Shown one piece after another: positions 42,543-51,469 of a DNA stretch of 64,000 nucleotides; within the stretch, counting starts at the first letter, position 1, and the number at the start of each line of letters is the position of its first letter. The position numbers and the translations under genes are program-made. The notes below the pieces were generated by a model. The model made no database searches. It was not told the DNA's origin and worked only from the letters and a program-made list of their open reading frames with translations. The stretch is from contig NZ_JAPNLJ010000010.1 of assembly GCF_026627445.1 (NCBI RefSeq), forward strand, positions 1 to 64,000, given 5' to 3'. The DNA comes from Streptomyces sp. H27-H1. GTDB lineage: Bacteria; Actinomycetota; Actinomycetes; Streptomycetales; Streptomycetaceae.

Positions 42543-43619
42543 CTAGGACGTCCTACGGTGCTGCGCCGCGCGGGCCGTGAACTCCGCGTCGCGCACCACC
42601 CGCTGAGTGTTTCCCCAGGTCAGCAGTGCCAGATCGGTCTCGGGCCAGCCCCGCTCCAGCAGTTCCGCGATCAGCCGCGGATAGCCCGAGGGATCCGCCA
42701 GGCCCGCCGGCCGGGGGATGCCCGGCTCGGCGCCGAAGCCGGCGCCCAGGCCCACGCAGTGGGGGCCCGCGACGGCTCGTACGTGGTCCACGTGGTCCGC
42801 CACCGCGTGCAGGGAGTCCCCGGTGAGCGCGGTGTCGAAGCTGACCATCGCCAGGCCGTTCGCCGCGCGCAGCGCGAGCAGCACCTCGTCGGTCACGTTG
42901 TCCGGGTGCGGATTGAGGGCGGCCGCCCCGGTGTGCGAGATGATCACGGGCGCCTTGGAGGCCGCGGCGAGCTGGCAGGCCGGCGCGGGCGGGCAGCCGG
43001 TGAGGTCCAGCAGCATCGCGAGCCGGTTCGTCTCCTTCACCACCTCGTGGCCGAAGGCGGTCAGCCCCTCCATCGCCCACGGGGCCCCGGCCGGCGCGAG
43101 GATCCGTACGCCGAGCGCGTGGAAGGCGCGCAGCGCGCCGAGGGAGTCCGTCAGGGTGCGGCCGGGCACGGGGCCGAGGAAGGAGGCGATGCGGCCCCGG
43201 TTGCGTGCGTCCGCCAGGTCGTCGGCGCTCAGCGCGAGGCAGAGGCTGTCGGGGTAGCGGCGCATCAGGGCGAGCGCCACGTCGATCTGTTCGAGGGTGT
43301 CGGACACCACCTGGTCGGTGGCCTCGGCCTCGCGCGGCGTGAGCAGCGACCAGAACTGGGCGCCCACTCCCCCGGCGCGCAGCCGCGGGATATCGGTGTC
43401 CACGCCCGCGTCCGAGGTGTCGATGTCGTGGTACGGACTTGTCCGCAGCGTCCAGACGAGGGTGTTGCAGCCATCCGCGACGGGATGGACGCAGAGCAGT
43501 GCGGCGGCCCGGTCCAGGGCGCCCGGGAGCAAGGTGCCCGGGGGATCCTCGGCTCCTAGGGAGCCGGGGCCCACGGGGGTCACCGAGTTCGTGTGCGGTT
43601 CATCCTGCAGGTCGGCCAT
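42543..43619 (-). CDS. Degenerate M19 dipeptidase paralogue, probably non-catalytic
   Basis: A 358-residue relative of the membrane-dipeptidase family and clear paralogue of the gene at 43783-44994; both share [18 protein letters not shown] or its near match. Comparing the two, five of six metal ligands are changed: the HxD motif DGHND becomes DGCNT (C51, T53), the bridging Glu in GAEGG becomes GPVPG, the His in VDLSH becomes LDLTG, and the late Asp in GGDYDG becomes GAGFGA. Only the His of SHT remains. Fold retained, catalysis very unlikely. Good codon use argues against recent decay. Lies downstream of the active copy. Confidence 0.88.
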   Translation of the reverse strand: MADLQDEPHTNSVTPVGPGSLGAEDPPGTLLPGALDRAAALLCVHPVADGCNTLVWTLRTSPYHDIDTSDAGVDTDIPRLRAGGVGAQFWSLLTPREAEATDQVVSDTLEQIDVALALMRRYPDSLCLALSADDLADARNRGRIASFLGPVPGRTLTDSLGALRAFHALGVRILAPAGAPWAMEGLTAFGHEVVKETNRLAMLLDLTGCPPAPACQLAAASKAPVIISHTGAAALNPHPDNVTDEVLLALRAANGLAMVSFDTALTGDSLHAVADHVDHVRAVAGPHCVGLGAGFGAEPGIPRPAGLADPSGYPRLIAELLERGWPETDLALLTWGNTQRVVRDAEFTARAAQHRRTS

Positions 43620-43782
43620 TGGCGTGCGCTCCGGTCTCGGCGGCAGCGGGAGAGAAGCAGGGAAGTTGTTGCCACCGTGACATGTGGGACGCCGCAGGCG
43701 CCCGGCGGATGTGGCGTTCGGGTGTAAACCAGCAGGTGTTCGCTGGTCACGGCCCGTGCGCCGGATCCGCCGGGCGGGCCGG

Positions 43783-44994
43783 TCAGGAAGGAGCGGGCGC
43801 CGGGAGCACCGCGTTGGACGGGCCCCGGGACGCCGACTGCTCGCGCGCCACCGCTTCGGCGTCGCGCAGCGTCCGTACGGCATTGGACCAGGTCAGCTTC
43901 GCCAGATCGGCCTTCGACCAGCGGCGCGCCAGCAGCTCGGCGACCAGGTTGGGGTACCCGGCCACGTCGTCCAGACCGGCCGGGGTGAAGGCGGTGCCGT
44001 CGTAGTCCCCGCCGATGCCGATGTGGTCGACGCCGGCCACCTCGCGCATGTGGTCCAGGTGGTCGGCGACCGTGGCGGCCGTGGCCACCGGGCGCGGGCG
44101 CGCCTCTTCGAACGCCCGGTGCAGGGCCATCGCCCCGGGGGTGGTGTCGAGGTGGTGGTGGCCGTGCGCCCGCAGGTTCTCGTCGGCGGCCAGGGTCCAC
44201 TCGACGGCCGCCGGGAGGATGAACTTGGGCACGAAGGTGGCCATCGCGACCCCGCCGTTGGCCGGCAGCAGCGCGAGCACGTCGTCGGGGATGTTGCGCA
44301 CGTGGTCGCAGACGGCCCGCGCCGAGGAGTGCGAGAAGACCACCGGCGCGGCCGTGACCGCGAGCGCGTCGCGCATCGTGGTCGCGGCGACGTGCGAGAG
44401 GTCGACGAGCATGCCGATCCGGTTCATCTCGCGCACGACCTCGCGGCCGAAGTCGCTCAAGCCGCCGTGCCGGGGCTCGTCGGTCGCCGAATCCGCCCAG
44501 TCGATGGTGTCGTTGTGCGTGAGCGTCATGTACCGCACACCCAGCTGGTGCAGGGCGCGCAGGGTGGCGAGCGAGTTGTTGATGGAGTGCCCGCCCTCGG
44601 CTCCCATCAGCGAGGCGATCCGGCCCTGCGCGCGCGCCGCCTCCATGTCGTCGGCCGTCAGCGCCCGCACCAGGTCACCCGGGTAACGGTCGATCAGCTG
44701 GGCCACGACGTCGATCTGCTCCAGGGTGGCGCTGACCGCCTCGTCGCCCGCGTAGTCGGAGCGCACGTAGACCGACCAGAACTGCGCGCCGACCCCGCCG
44801 GCGCGCAGCCGGGGGATGTCCGTGTGCAGGTGGCCCCTCTGGTCGCTGCCGATGTCCCGCTGGTCCAGGTCGTAGCGCACGGTCTCGCGCAGCGCCCAGG
44901 GCAGGTCGTTGTGCCCGTCGACAACCGGGTGCTCGGCGAGCAGCTCGCGCGCCTGGTCCAGGTGCCGGGCCGCTTCGCCGGCGGCGGGGCTCAC
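43783..44994 (-). CDS. Membrane dipeptidase, peptidase M19
   Basis: A 403-residue binuclear zinc dipeptidase cleaving L-X/D- or L-dipeptides. All ligands are present: DGHNDLPW (His, Asp, about 27-34), [13 protein letters not shown] (bridging Glu), [12 protein letters not shown] (His), [17 protein letters not shown] (His and substrate Arg), and [11 protein letters not shown] (Asp). It corresponds to S. coelicolor Sco3058, described as the closest bacterial homologue of human renal dipeptidase. GTG start overlaps the purE stop as GTGA, so it is translationally coupled to purine genes. No signal peptide is seen, so it is probably cytosolic. Confidence 0.93.
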   Translation of the reverse strand: MSPAAGEAARHLDQARELLAEHPVVDGHNDLPWALRETVRYDLDQRDIGSDQRGHLHTDIPRLRAGGVGAQFWSVYVRSDYAGDEAVSATLEQIDVVAQLIDRYPGDLVRALTADDMEAARAQGRIASLMGAEGGHSINNSLATLRALHQLGVRYMTLTHNDTIDWADSATDEPRHGGLSDFGREVVREMNRIGMLVDLSHVAATTMRDALAVTAAPVVFSHSSARAVCDHVRNIPDDVLALLPANGGVAMATFVPKFILPAAVEWTLAADENLRAHGHHHLDTTPGAMALHRAFEEARPRPVATAATVADHLDHMREVAGVDHIGIGGDYDGTAFTPAGLDDVAGYPNLVAELLARRWSKADLAKLTWSNAVRTLRDAEAVAREQSASRGPSNAVLPAPAPS

Positions 44995-45527
44995 TTTCCG
45001 AATCCGAAGGACTCCTGGCCGGCGACCTTGTTGCGCAGCCGCTTGCCCTTCTCGGTGGCCTGGTCGTTCAGTTCCTGCAGGAAATCGTTCATCCGGGTGA
45101 GCAGCTCCGGGTCGTGCGCGGCCAGCATCCGTACGGCCAGCAGCCCGGCGTTGCGGGCTCCGGCGATCGAGACGGTGGCGACGGGAACCCCGGCGGGCAT
45201 CTGGACGATCGACATCAGCGAGTCCATGCCGTCGAGGTACTTCAGCGGGACGGGCACCCCGATGACCGGCAGCGGGGTGACGGAGGCCAGCATGCCGGGC
45301 AGGTGGGCGGCCCCGCCCGCACCGGCGATGATCGCCTTGAGGCCGCGGTCCGCGGCCCGCTCCCCGTACGCGATCATCTCGCGCGGCATCCGGTGGGCGG
45401 AGACGACGTCGACCTCGTAGGGGATCTCGAACTCGTCGAGAGCCTGGGCCGCGGCCTCCATGACGGGCCAGTCGGAGTCCGAACCCATGACGATGCCGAT
45501 GACGGGAGCTGTTGCGGAGGTGCTCAT
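44991..45527 (-). CDS. purE: N5-carboxyaminoimidazole ribonucleotide mutase
   Basis: A 178-residue class I PurE that converts N5-CAIR to CAIR in purine synthesis. Signatures are [18 protein letters not shown] (about 10-27), [11 protein letters not shown] with the catalytic His (about 42-52), and [16 protein letters not shown] (about 68-83). ATG start overlaps the purK stop as ATGA, and its own stop overlaps the dipeptidase start. A basic C-terminal helix (about 160-178) extends beyond the core. Confidence 0.97.
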   Translation of the reverse strand: MSTSATAPVIGIVMGSDSDWPVMEAAAQALDEFEIPYEVDVVSAHRMPREMIAYGERAADRGLKAIIAGAGGAAHLPGMLASVTPLPVIGVPVPLKYLDGMDSLMSIVQMPAGVPVATVSIAGARNAGLLAVRMLAAHDPELLTRMNDFLQELNDQATEKGKRLRNKVAGQESFGFGK

Positions 45528-46663
45528 TCGGTGATGGTTCCTCTGAGGTAGCCGGCTGCGTGACGTGCGCGCTCCAGCACATCGTCCAGGTCGTCGCCGT
45601 AGGTGTTGACGTGGCCGACCTTGCGTCCGGGTTTCACGTCCTTGCCGTACATGTGGATCTTGAGCTGGGGGTCGTGCGCCATGCAGTGCAGGTACGCCGC
45701 GTACATGTCGGGGTAGTCCCCGCCGAGCACGTTCGCCATGACCGTCCAGCGGGCGCGGGGGCGCGGGTCGCCGAGGGGGAGGTCCAGGACGGCTCGTACG
45801 TGGTTGGCGAACTGGGAGGTGATGGCACCGTCCTGGGTCCAGTGGCCGCTGTTGTGCGGGCGCATGGCCAGTTCGTTGACCAGGATCCGGCCGTCGGTGG
45901 TCTCGAAGAGCTCCACGGCCAGGTGTCCGGTCACGTCGAGTTCCTTGGCGATCCGCAGGGCCAGGGCCTGGGCCTCGCCCGCGAGGGCCTCCGAGAGGTT
46001 CGGGGCGGGGGCGATGACCGTGTCGCAGACCCCGTCCACCTGGACGGACTCGACGACCGGGTAGGACACGGCCTGGCCGTGCGGGGAGCGGACGATGTTG
46101 GCCGCGAGCTCGCGGACGTAGTCCACCTTCTCCTCGGCCAGGACCGGGACGCCCGCCTTGAACGGGGCCTGGGCATCCTGCTGCGTGCGGACGAACCACA
46201 CGCCCTTTCCGTCGTACCCGCCGCGCACCGTCTTGAGGATGACGGGGAACCCGCCGACCTCTTCGGCGAAGGCCGCCGCGTCCGCCGGATCGCTCACGAT
46301 CCGGTGGCGGGGGCTGGGTGCGCCGATCTCGTCGAGCTTGGCGCGCATCACCCCCTTGTCCGCGGCGTGCACCAACGCGTCGGGCCCCGGGCGGACGGGG
46401 ATGCCGTCCGCTTCCAGGGCCCGCAGGTGCGCGATGGGCACGTGCTCGTGGTCGAAGGTGATCACGTCACAGCCGCGCGCGAAGGCGCGCAGGGTCTCCA
46501 GATCGCGATAGTCGCCGATGACGACGTCGCTCACGACCTGGGCCGCCGAGTCCTGTGGTGTGTCACTGAGGATCTTGAATCTGATGCCGAGGGGGATACC
46601 CGCCTCGTGGGTCATGCGGGCGAGCTGTCCGCCGCCGACCATGCCGACTACCGGGAACGTCAC
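45524..46663 (-). CDS. purK: 5-(carboxyamino)imidazole ribonucleotide synthase
   Basis: A 379-residue ATP-grasp enzyme that carboxylates AIR to N5-CAIR. N-terminal [25 protein letters not shown]-grasp [15 protein letters not shown] (about 147-161), [26 protein letters not shown] (metal and substrate site, about 254-279). I chose GTG 46663; GGGGGA lies immediately before it, an unusually short spacing, so the start is less sure than the product. It diverges from gtrA across 198 bp. Confidence 0.96.
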   Translation of the reverse strand: MTFPVVGMVGGGQLARMTHEAGIPLGIRFKILSDTPQDSAAQVVSDVVIGDYRDLETLRAFARGCDVITFDHEHVPIAHLRALEADGIPVRPGPDALVHAADKGVMRAKLDEIGAPSPRHRIVSDPADAAAFAEEVGGFPVILKTVRGGYDGKGVWFVRTQQDAQAPFKAGVPVLAEEKVDYVRELAANIVRSPHGQAVSYPVVESVQVDGVCDTVIAPAPNLSEALAGEAQALALRIAKELDVTGHLAVELFETTDGRILVNELAMRPHNSGHWTQDGAITSQFANHVRAVLDLPLGDPRPRARWTVMANVLGGDYPDMYAAYLHCMAHDPQLKIHMYGKDVKPGRKVGHVNTYGDDLDDVLERARHAAGYLRGTITE

Positions 46664-46861
46664 TCCCCCAGAGTATCCGGCGGTATTCCGCCATCCGGAC
46701 GGCCCCTGGCCGGTACCCGGCGTCGGCGGGTGCCGGGTGTGCCGTGTGTCGCACGGTGTCCGAAGGCGCAGACGTAGCACTGGGGTGACACTTAGCATGG
46801 GCGCGCAGGTAAAACGTGTGACGCCTCATACGGGGGCCCCGAAGACAGGACTGAGCCTCAT

Positions 46862-47392
46862 ATGAGCAAGCCGGAGAACGGATCCGTCCTCGGCCGCGTG
46901 CGCGGGCTCGCGCGCGAGATCGCCAGGTTCGGGGCCGTCGGCGGGCTCGGGGTCCTGGTCAACCTGGGCGTCTTCAACCTGCTCCGCAGCGTCACCGATC
47001 TCCAGGTGGTGCGCGCGAGCGTGATAGCCACTCTGGTGGCCATCACCACGAACTACCTGGGCTTCCGCTACTTCGCCTACCGGGACCGCGCCGACCGGAC
47101 CGGGTCGGGCCGCACCCGTGAGCTCGGGCTGTTCGTCGCGTTCAGCGCGATCGGGCTGGTCATCGAGAACGGCATCCTGTTCACGGCCACGTACGGCTTC
47201 CACTGGGACGGTCCGCTCGCCTCGAACCTCTTCAAGTTCACCGGCATCGGCATCGCCACCGTGTTCCGCTTCTGGTCCTACCGGACCTGGGTCTTCAAGG
47301 CCCTGCCGGCCCCGCCCGCGACCTCACTGGTCGTGGAGCAGCGTGACGGCCAGACCCCGCCGGCGCGGACCCCGGAGACCGCCGCGAACTGA
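46862..47392 (+). CDS. GtrA family membrane protein
   Basis: A 176-residue protein with four hydrophobic segments between about 18 and 140, including RFGAVGGLGVLVNLGVFNLL, IATLVAITTNYLGFRYFAY and LFKFTGIGIATVFRFWSYRTWVF, the last being the family's C-terminal signature. GtrA proteins are thought to flip polyprenyl-linked sugars or assist glycosyl transfer in envelope glycan synthesis. Divergent from purK, as in mycobacteria (Rv3277). It converges on the sensor-kinase gene with 19 bp between. Confidence 0.92.
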   Translation: MSKPENGSVLGRVRGLAREIARFGAVGGLGVLVNLGVFNLLRSVTDLQVVRASVIATLVAITTNYLGFRYFAYRDRADRTGSGRTRELGLFVAFSAIGLVIENGILFTATYGFHWDGPLASNLFKFTGIGIATVFRFWSYRTWVFKALPAPPATSLVVEQRDGQTPPARTPETAAN

Positions 47393-47411
47393 GGCCGTGG
47401 GCGGGCCTCCG

Positions 47412-48677
47412 TCAGCGGACGGTCTGCTCCGGTTCGGGGTGCTGCGGCGCGGTCCGGCTGAGGAACAGTGCGAACACCGGCGGCCGGATCTGGAGCAGCT
47501 CCAGGCGGCCGCCGTCGGCCTCCGCGAGGTCCCGGGCGACGGCGAGGCCGATGCCGGTGGAGTTGCGGCCGCTGATGGCCCGCTCGAAAATCCGGTTGCC
47601 GAGGTCCGGCGGGACTCCCGGTCCCTCGTCCGTGACCTCCAGTACGGCCTGGTTGCCGATCACGCGGGTCCGTAGGGCCACGGTGCCGCCGCCGTGCATG
47701 AGGGAGTTCTCCACCAGGGTCGCCAGGACCTGTGAGACGGCGCCCGGGGTGCCCACGGCCCGGATGCCGGTCTTTCCGGAGCGGACGACGGCCCGGCCGG
47801 CGCTGCGGTAGGCGGGGCGCCACTCCTCCAGCTGCTGTTTGACGACCTCGTCCAGGTCGAAGGGGACGGCCGAGCCCGTCCGCGGGTCCCGGGAGTTCGT
47901 CAGGAGCCGCTCGACCACGTCCGTGAGCCGTTCCACCTGGGTGAGGGCGATCGTCGCCTCCTCCCGTACGGTCTCCAGGTCGCCGGTGACGGTGATCTCC
48001 TCGAGCCGCATCGACAGGGCGGTGAGCGGGGTGCGCAGCTGGTGCGAGGCGTCGGCGGCCAGGCGCCGCTCGGCGGTGAGCATCCGGCCGATCCGTTCGG
48101 CGCTGGAGTCCAGTACGTCCGCGACCCGGTCCAGCTCGGGGACCCCGTACCGCTTGTGGCGGGGCCGCGGGTCGCCGGAGCCGAGGCGCTCGGCCGTCTC
48201 GGCGAGGTCGGTCAGCGGGGAGGCCAGCCGGTTGGCCTGGCGTACGGCGAGCAGGACGGCCGCGACGACGGCGAGCAGGGCCACGGCCCCGACCACGGCC
48301 AGGGTCCGTCCGACCTCGCGGGTGACCGTGGAGCGGGACTCCTCGACGACCACGACCTCGCCCTGCTCCCCGCGCGCGGTCCCCCGGATGACGCTCTCGG
48401 TGAGCTTCGGGCCGATCTCCACCGGCTCCCGGCCGGGGATCGTGATGCGGGCGTACCGGCCGGGGTCGAGCTGTTCGGTGAGCGCGTCGGCGTCGACCGG
48501 CTTCTTCTCCAGGACGTCGCTCTCGACGATGCCGACCAGCCGCAGTGCCTCGGACTCGATGCGGTCCTGGGCGCTGCTGGTGATGGTGCGGGTCTCGACG
48601 ATGACGAGGGAGATCCCGAAGACGGCGATGACGACGAGCACCACGGCGAGCGTGGAGTTGATCAGGCGGCGGCGCAT
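47412..48677 (-). CDS. Sensor histidine kinase
   Basis: A 421-residue membrane kinase. Two membrane segments (about 8-28 and 123-145) flank a roughly 95-residue extracytoplasmic sensor domain of unknown ligand. HAMP-like linker about 146-200, dimerisation domain with phospho-acceptor His212 in LAADASHQLRTPLTAL, and an ATPase domain with LVENSLMHGGG (N box), VTDEGPGVP (G1) and GRNSTGIGLAVARDLAEADGG (G2). Transcribed 38 bp after its partner response regulator. Confidence 0.94.
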   Translation of the reverse strand: MRRRLINSTLAVVLVVIAVFGISLVIVETRTITSSAQDRIESEALRLVGIVESDVLEKKPVDADALTEQLDPGRYARITIPGREPVEIGPKLTESVIRGTARGEQGEVVVVEESRSTVTREVGRTLAVVGAVALLAVVAAVLLAVRQANRLASPLTDLAETAERLGSGDPRPRHKRYGVPELDRVADVLDSSAERIGRMLTAERRLAADASHQLRTPLTALSMRLEEITVTGDLETVREEATIALTQVERLTDVVERLLTNSRDPRTGSAVPFDLDEVVKQQLEEWRPAYRSAGRAVVRSGKTGIRAVGTPGAVSQVLATLVENSLMHGGGTVALRTRVIGNQAVLEVTDEGPGVPPDLGNRIFERAISGRNSTGIGLAVARDLAEADGGRLELLQIRPPVFALFLSRTAPQHPEPEQTVR

Positions 48678-48715
48678 GGCGAAAAGAATGCCCTAACGGG
48701 GGCCCGGGAAGCGGC

Positions 48716-49393
48716 TCAGCTCTTCTCGAAGCGGAAGCCGACTCCTCGGACGGTGGCGATGTAGCGGGGGTTGGCGGCGTCGTCGCCGAGCTTCTTGCGC
48801 AGCCAGGAGATGTGCATGTCGAGGGTCTTGGTGGAGGACCACCAGGTGGTGTCCCAGACCTCGCGCATCAGCTGGTCGCGGGTGACGACCCGGCCGGCGT
48901 CGCGGACGAGGACCCGCAGCAGGTCGAACTCCTTCGCCGTGAGCTGGAGCTCTTCCTCCCCCATCCAGGCGCGGTGCGATTCGACGTCGATGCGCACGCC
49001 GTGGGTGGCGGGGGTCTGGGAGGCCTCGTTGGCGCCGCGCCGCAGCAGGGCCCGGACGCGGGCGAGCAGCTCGGCGAGCCGGAAGGGCTTGGTCACGTAG
49101 TCGTCGGCGCCCGCGTCGAGGCCCACGACCGTGTCGACCTCGTCGGCGCGGGCGGTCAGGACCAGGATCGGGAAGCCGTGGCCCTCGGCGCGCAGCCGGC
49201 GGGCGACCTCCAGGCCGTCCATGCCGGGCAGGCCCAGGTCCAGGACGACAAGATCGACGCCGCCCTGCAGTCCCGCGTCCAGGGCGGTGGGGCCGTCCTC
49301 CCGGACCTCGACCTCGTACCCTTCCCGGCGCAGGGCGCGGGCCAGGGGTTCCGAGATGGATGCGTCGTCCTCGGCGAGCAGTACACGCGTCAT
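48716..49393 (-). CDS. OmpR-family response regulator
   Basis: A 225-residue transcription regulator: receiver domain 1-120 with acidic E8-D9-D10, phospho-acceptor Asp52 in VVLDLGLPGMDGLEV, Thr in VLTARADE and Lys in YVTKPF; winged-helix DNA-binding domain about 128-225 with LTAKEFDLLRVLVRDAGRVVTRDQLM and the recognition helix STKTLDMHISWLRKKLG. First gene of the two-component operon. Target genes cannot be inferred; the divergent region ahead of the POT transporter is one candidate. Confidence 0.95.
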   Translation of the reverse strand: MTRVLLAEDDASISEPLARALRREGYEVEVREDGPTALDAGLQGGVDLVVLDLGLPGMDGLEVARRLRAEGHGFPILVLTARADEVDTVVGLDAGADDYVTKPFRLAELLARVRALLRRGANEASQTPATHGVRIDVESHRAWMGEEELQLTAKEFDLLRVLVRDAGRVVTRDQLMREVWDTTWWSSTKTLDMHISWLRKKLGDDAANPRYIATVRGVGFRFEKS

Positions 49394-49885
49394 GTGGGTG
49401 ATGGTAGTCCGCGCCGGGTGAAAGAAGAGGCCTACCTGCAGACCCCTGTGTAACTGGGCACATGAACTACTAACGGCCTTCGAATGTAGTCATTTGGTTC
49501 CACTGAAACCTGTGATCCATCTCTCAAGTGCTTTCATATGCGCCGCAGTCGTATCGTATGGTGTCGAGACGTCTGATGCACTACCTGAGAGACTTTCGAG
49601 CGAAAACCAGCCGAAAGTCTCTATTTCTGTCCTGACCGGACAGGCACTGTTGTCGCACCGCCCGTTCCGGGCCTGATGACGGTGAATGACCTATGGGCCG
49701 GGCCCTTCGCGCGAAGAAGCGCGCAGGGCGTGGATCCCGGTTACGGATGTTCCTTTCGTCTCCGCCCCCGCGGAGCGAAACCCCCGGACGTAGGGGGCCG
49801 GAACACCCGCTGCCGGTGCCGGCCACCCTCACCGGGCGCCGTTGTGCTCACGAAGCCGCGCGTCCCGAGCAAGCAAGGATCGACC
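49394..49885. promoter_or_regulatory. Long AT-richer leader ahead of the peptide transporter
   Basis: This 492-bp region between the divergent response regulator and transporter is visibly poorer in GC at 49430-49680 than its surroundings and carries no convincing gene. It contains a perfect 11-bp inverted repeat AGAGACTTTCG (49588-49598) / CGAAAGTCTCT (49612-49622) followed by ATTTCTGTCC, and a smaller TGTCC/GGACA hairpin. This suggests a regulated 5' leader or an attenuator for the transporter. Confidence 0.55.
49588..49622 (+). terminator. Hairpin in the transporter leader (possible attenuator)
   Basis: Perfect 11-bp arms with a 13-nt loop and a T-rich downstream ATTTCTGT, located about 264 bp before the transporter ATG. 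It could terminate an upstream-initiated transcript or be a stabilising or attenuating leader element. Confidence 0.45.
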
Positions 49886-51403
49886 ATGGCTTCCAGCCTG
49901 ACGAAGGACTCGGCGGACCCGTCCGCCGAGCAGACCTTCTTCGGACACCCCCGTGGCCTGGCCACTCTGTTCATGACCGAGATGTGGGAGCGGTTCTCCT
50001 ACTACGGCATGCGGGCCCTCCTCGTCGTCTACCTGATCTCGGGCGGCGTCGACGCCGCGACCGACAGCCAGGGCGGCGGGCTGGCCATGACGGCCGCCAC
50101 GGCCACGGCCATCTACTCCATCTACGTGGCCATGGTTTACCTCATGGCCATGCCGGGTGGCTGGTTCGGCGACCGCGTCTGGGGCGCCCGTAAGACCGTC
50201 GCCATCGCGGGCGGCGTGATCATGGCGGGCCACTTCGCACTGGCCATCCCCGGTCAGGCGATGTTCTTCGTCGGCCTCGCGCTGGTCGCGGCCGGTTCCG
50301 GTCTGCTGAAGGCCAACATCTCCACGATGGTCGGCCACCTCTACGACGGTCCGCAGGACCCGCGTCGTGACAGTGGCTTCACCCTCTTCTACGTGGGCAT
50401 CAACCTCGGCGCCTTCGTCGCGCCGTTCGTCATCGGCACCGTCGGCCAGACCGTCAACTGGCACCTGGGCTTCGCCCTCGCCGGCGTCGGCATGGCGCTG
50501 GGCGTGACGCAGTTCCTGCTGGGCACCAAGCACCTCAGCCCCACCAGCAGCGTGGTCCCGAACCCGCTGTCGGCGCAGGAGCGCACCGCGATCATCACCA
50601 AGGTCGCCGCGGTCGTCGGCGTCACCGCGCTGTTCTACGCGATCATCGGCTTCACCGGTGTCTTCACCCTGAACTGGGCGCTCATTCCGCTGACCGTCGC
50701 CGGTCTGCTGATCCCGGTCGGCGTCCTGGTCCGCATCAAGCGCGACAAGGACCTCTCGGCTCCCGAGCAGTCGAAGATGAACGGGTACATCTGGTTCTTC
50801 GTCGCCGCGGCCGTCTTCTGGATGATCTACGACCAGGGTGGTTCCACGCTGGCCGCCTTCGCCGAGAAGAACACCGCCAACACGGTCTTCGGGTGGGGCT
50901 TCCCCTCCACCTGGTTCCAGTCGCTGAACCCGCTGTTCGTGATGACGCTGGCCCCGGTCTTCGCCTGGCTGTGGATCTGGCTGGCCCGCAAGAACCAGGA
51001 GCCGACGACCATCGTGAAGTTCGCGATGGCGCTGGTCCTGGTCGGCGGCTCGTTCTTCGTCTTCGTCGTCCCGATGGGCATGACGAACGGCGGCGACAAG
51101 GTCAGCCCGATGTGGCTCGTCTCGATCTACATGATCCAGACGATCGCCGAGCTCTGCCTCTCCCCGGTGGGTCTGTCCGTCACCACCAAGATGGCCCCGC
51201 AGAAGTACGCGAGCCAGATGATGGGTGTCTGGTTCCTCGCCGTCACCGCCGGTGACTGCACCACCGGCCTGCTCTCGATCGCCGGGGTGGACCTGAACGG
51301 GACCTCGATCATCGCCATGCAGGCCGCACTGGCGGCGCTCGCGGGCTTCGCGATCTACATGTACCGCAAGAAGGTCCAGACGATGATGGGCGACGTCCAC
51401 TGA
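49886..51403 (+). CDS. POT/PTR-family proton-coupled peptide transporter
   Basis: A 505-residue 14-helix symporter for di- and tripeptides. Family signatures: the first-helix ETxMERFSYYG-like MTEMWERFSYYGMRALLVVYL (ExxERFSYYG), and the PTR2 motif FTLFYVGINLGAFVAPFVIGTVG (about 166-188). Helices 4-12 follow, with AELCLSPVGLSVTTKMAPQKYASQMMGVWFL near the end. Start ATG has AAGGA 6 nt upstream; longer frames lack a ribosome site. Peptides it brings in could feed the nearby M19 dipeptidase, which is inference from proximity only. Confidence 0.95.
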   Translation: MASSLTKDSADPSAEQTFFGHPRGLATLFMTEMWERFSYYGMRALLVVYLISGGVDAATDSQGGGLAMTAATATAIYSIYVAMVYLMAMPGGWFGDRVWGARKTVAIAGGVIMAGHFALAIPGQAMFFVGLALVAAGSGLLKANISTMVGHLYDGPQDPRRDSGFTLFYVGINLGAFVAPFVIGTVGQTVNWHLGFALAGVGMALGVTQFLLGTKHLSPTSSVVPNPLSAQERTAIITKVAAVVGVTALFYAIIGFTGVFTLNWALIPLTVAGLLIPVGVLVRIKRDKDLSAPEQSKMNGYIWFFVAAAVFWMIYDQGGSTLAAFAEKNTANTVFGWGFPSTWFQSLNPLFVMTLAPVFAWLWIWLARKNQEPTTIVKFAMALVLVGGSFFVFVVPMGMTNGGDKVSPMWLVSIYMIQTIAELCLSPVGLSVTTKMAPQKYASQMMGVWFLAVTAGDCTTGLLSIAGVDLNGTSIIAMQAALAALAGFAIYMYRKKVQTMMGDVH

Positions 51404-51419
51404 CGCGTCCCGACTCGTG

Positions 51420-51457
51420 GAACGGCCCGGCACACAGTGAAGTGTGCCGGGCCGTTC
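51420..51457. terminator. 16-bp stem between transporter and surface operon
   Basis: Perfect arms GAACGGCCCGGCACAC and GTGTGCCGGGCCGTTC with a 6-nt loop, followed by TGTCGTCC. It lies between two convergent genes and probably terminates both. Confidence 0.88.
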
Positions 51458-51469
51458 TGTCGTCCGGGG

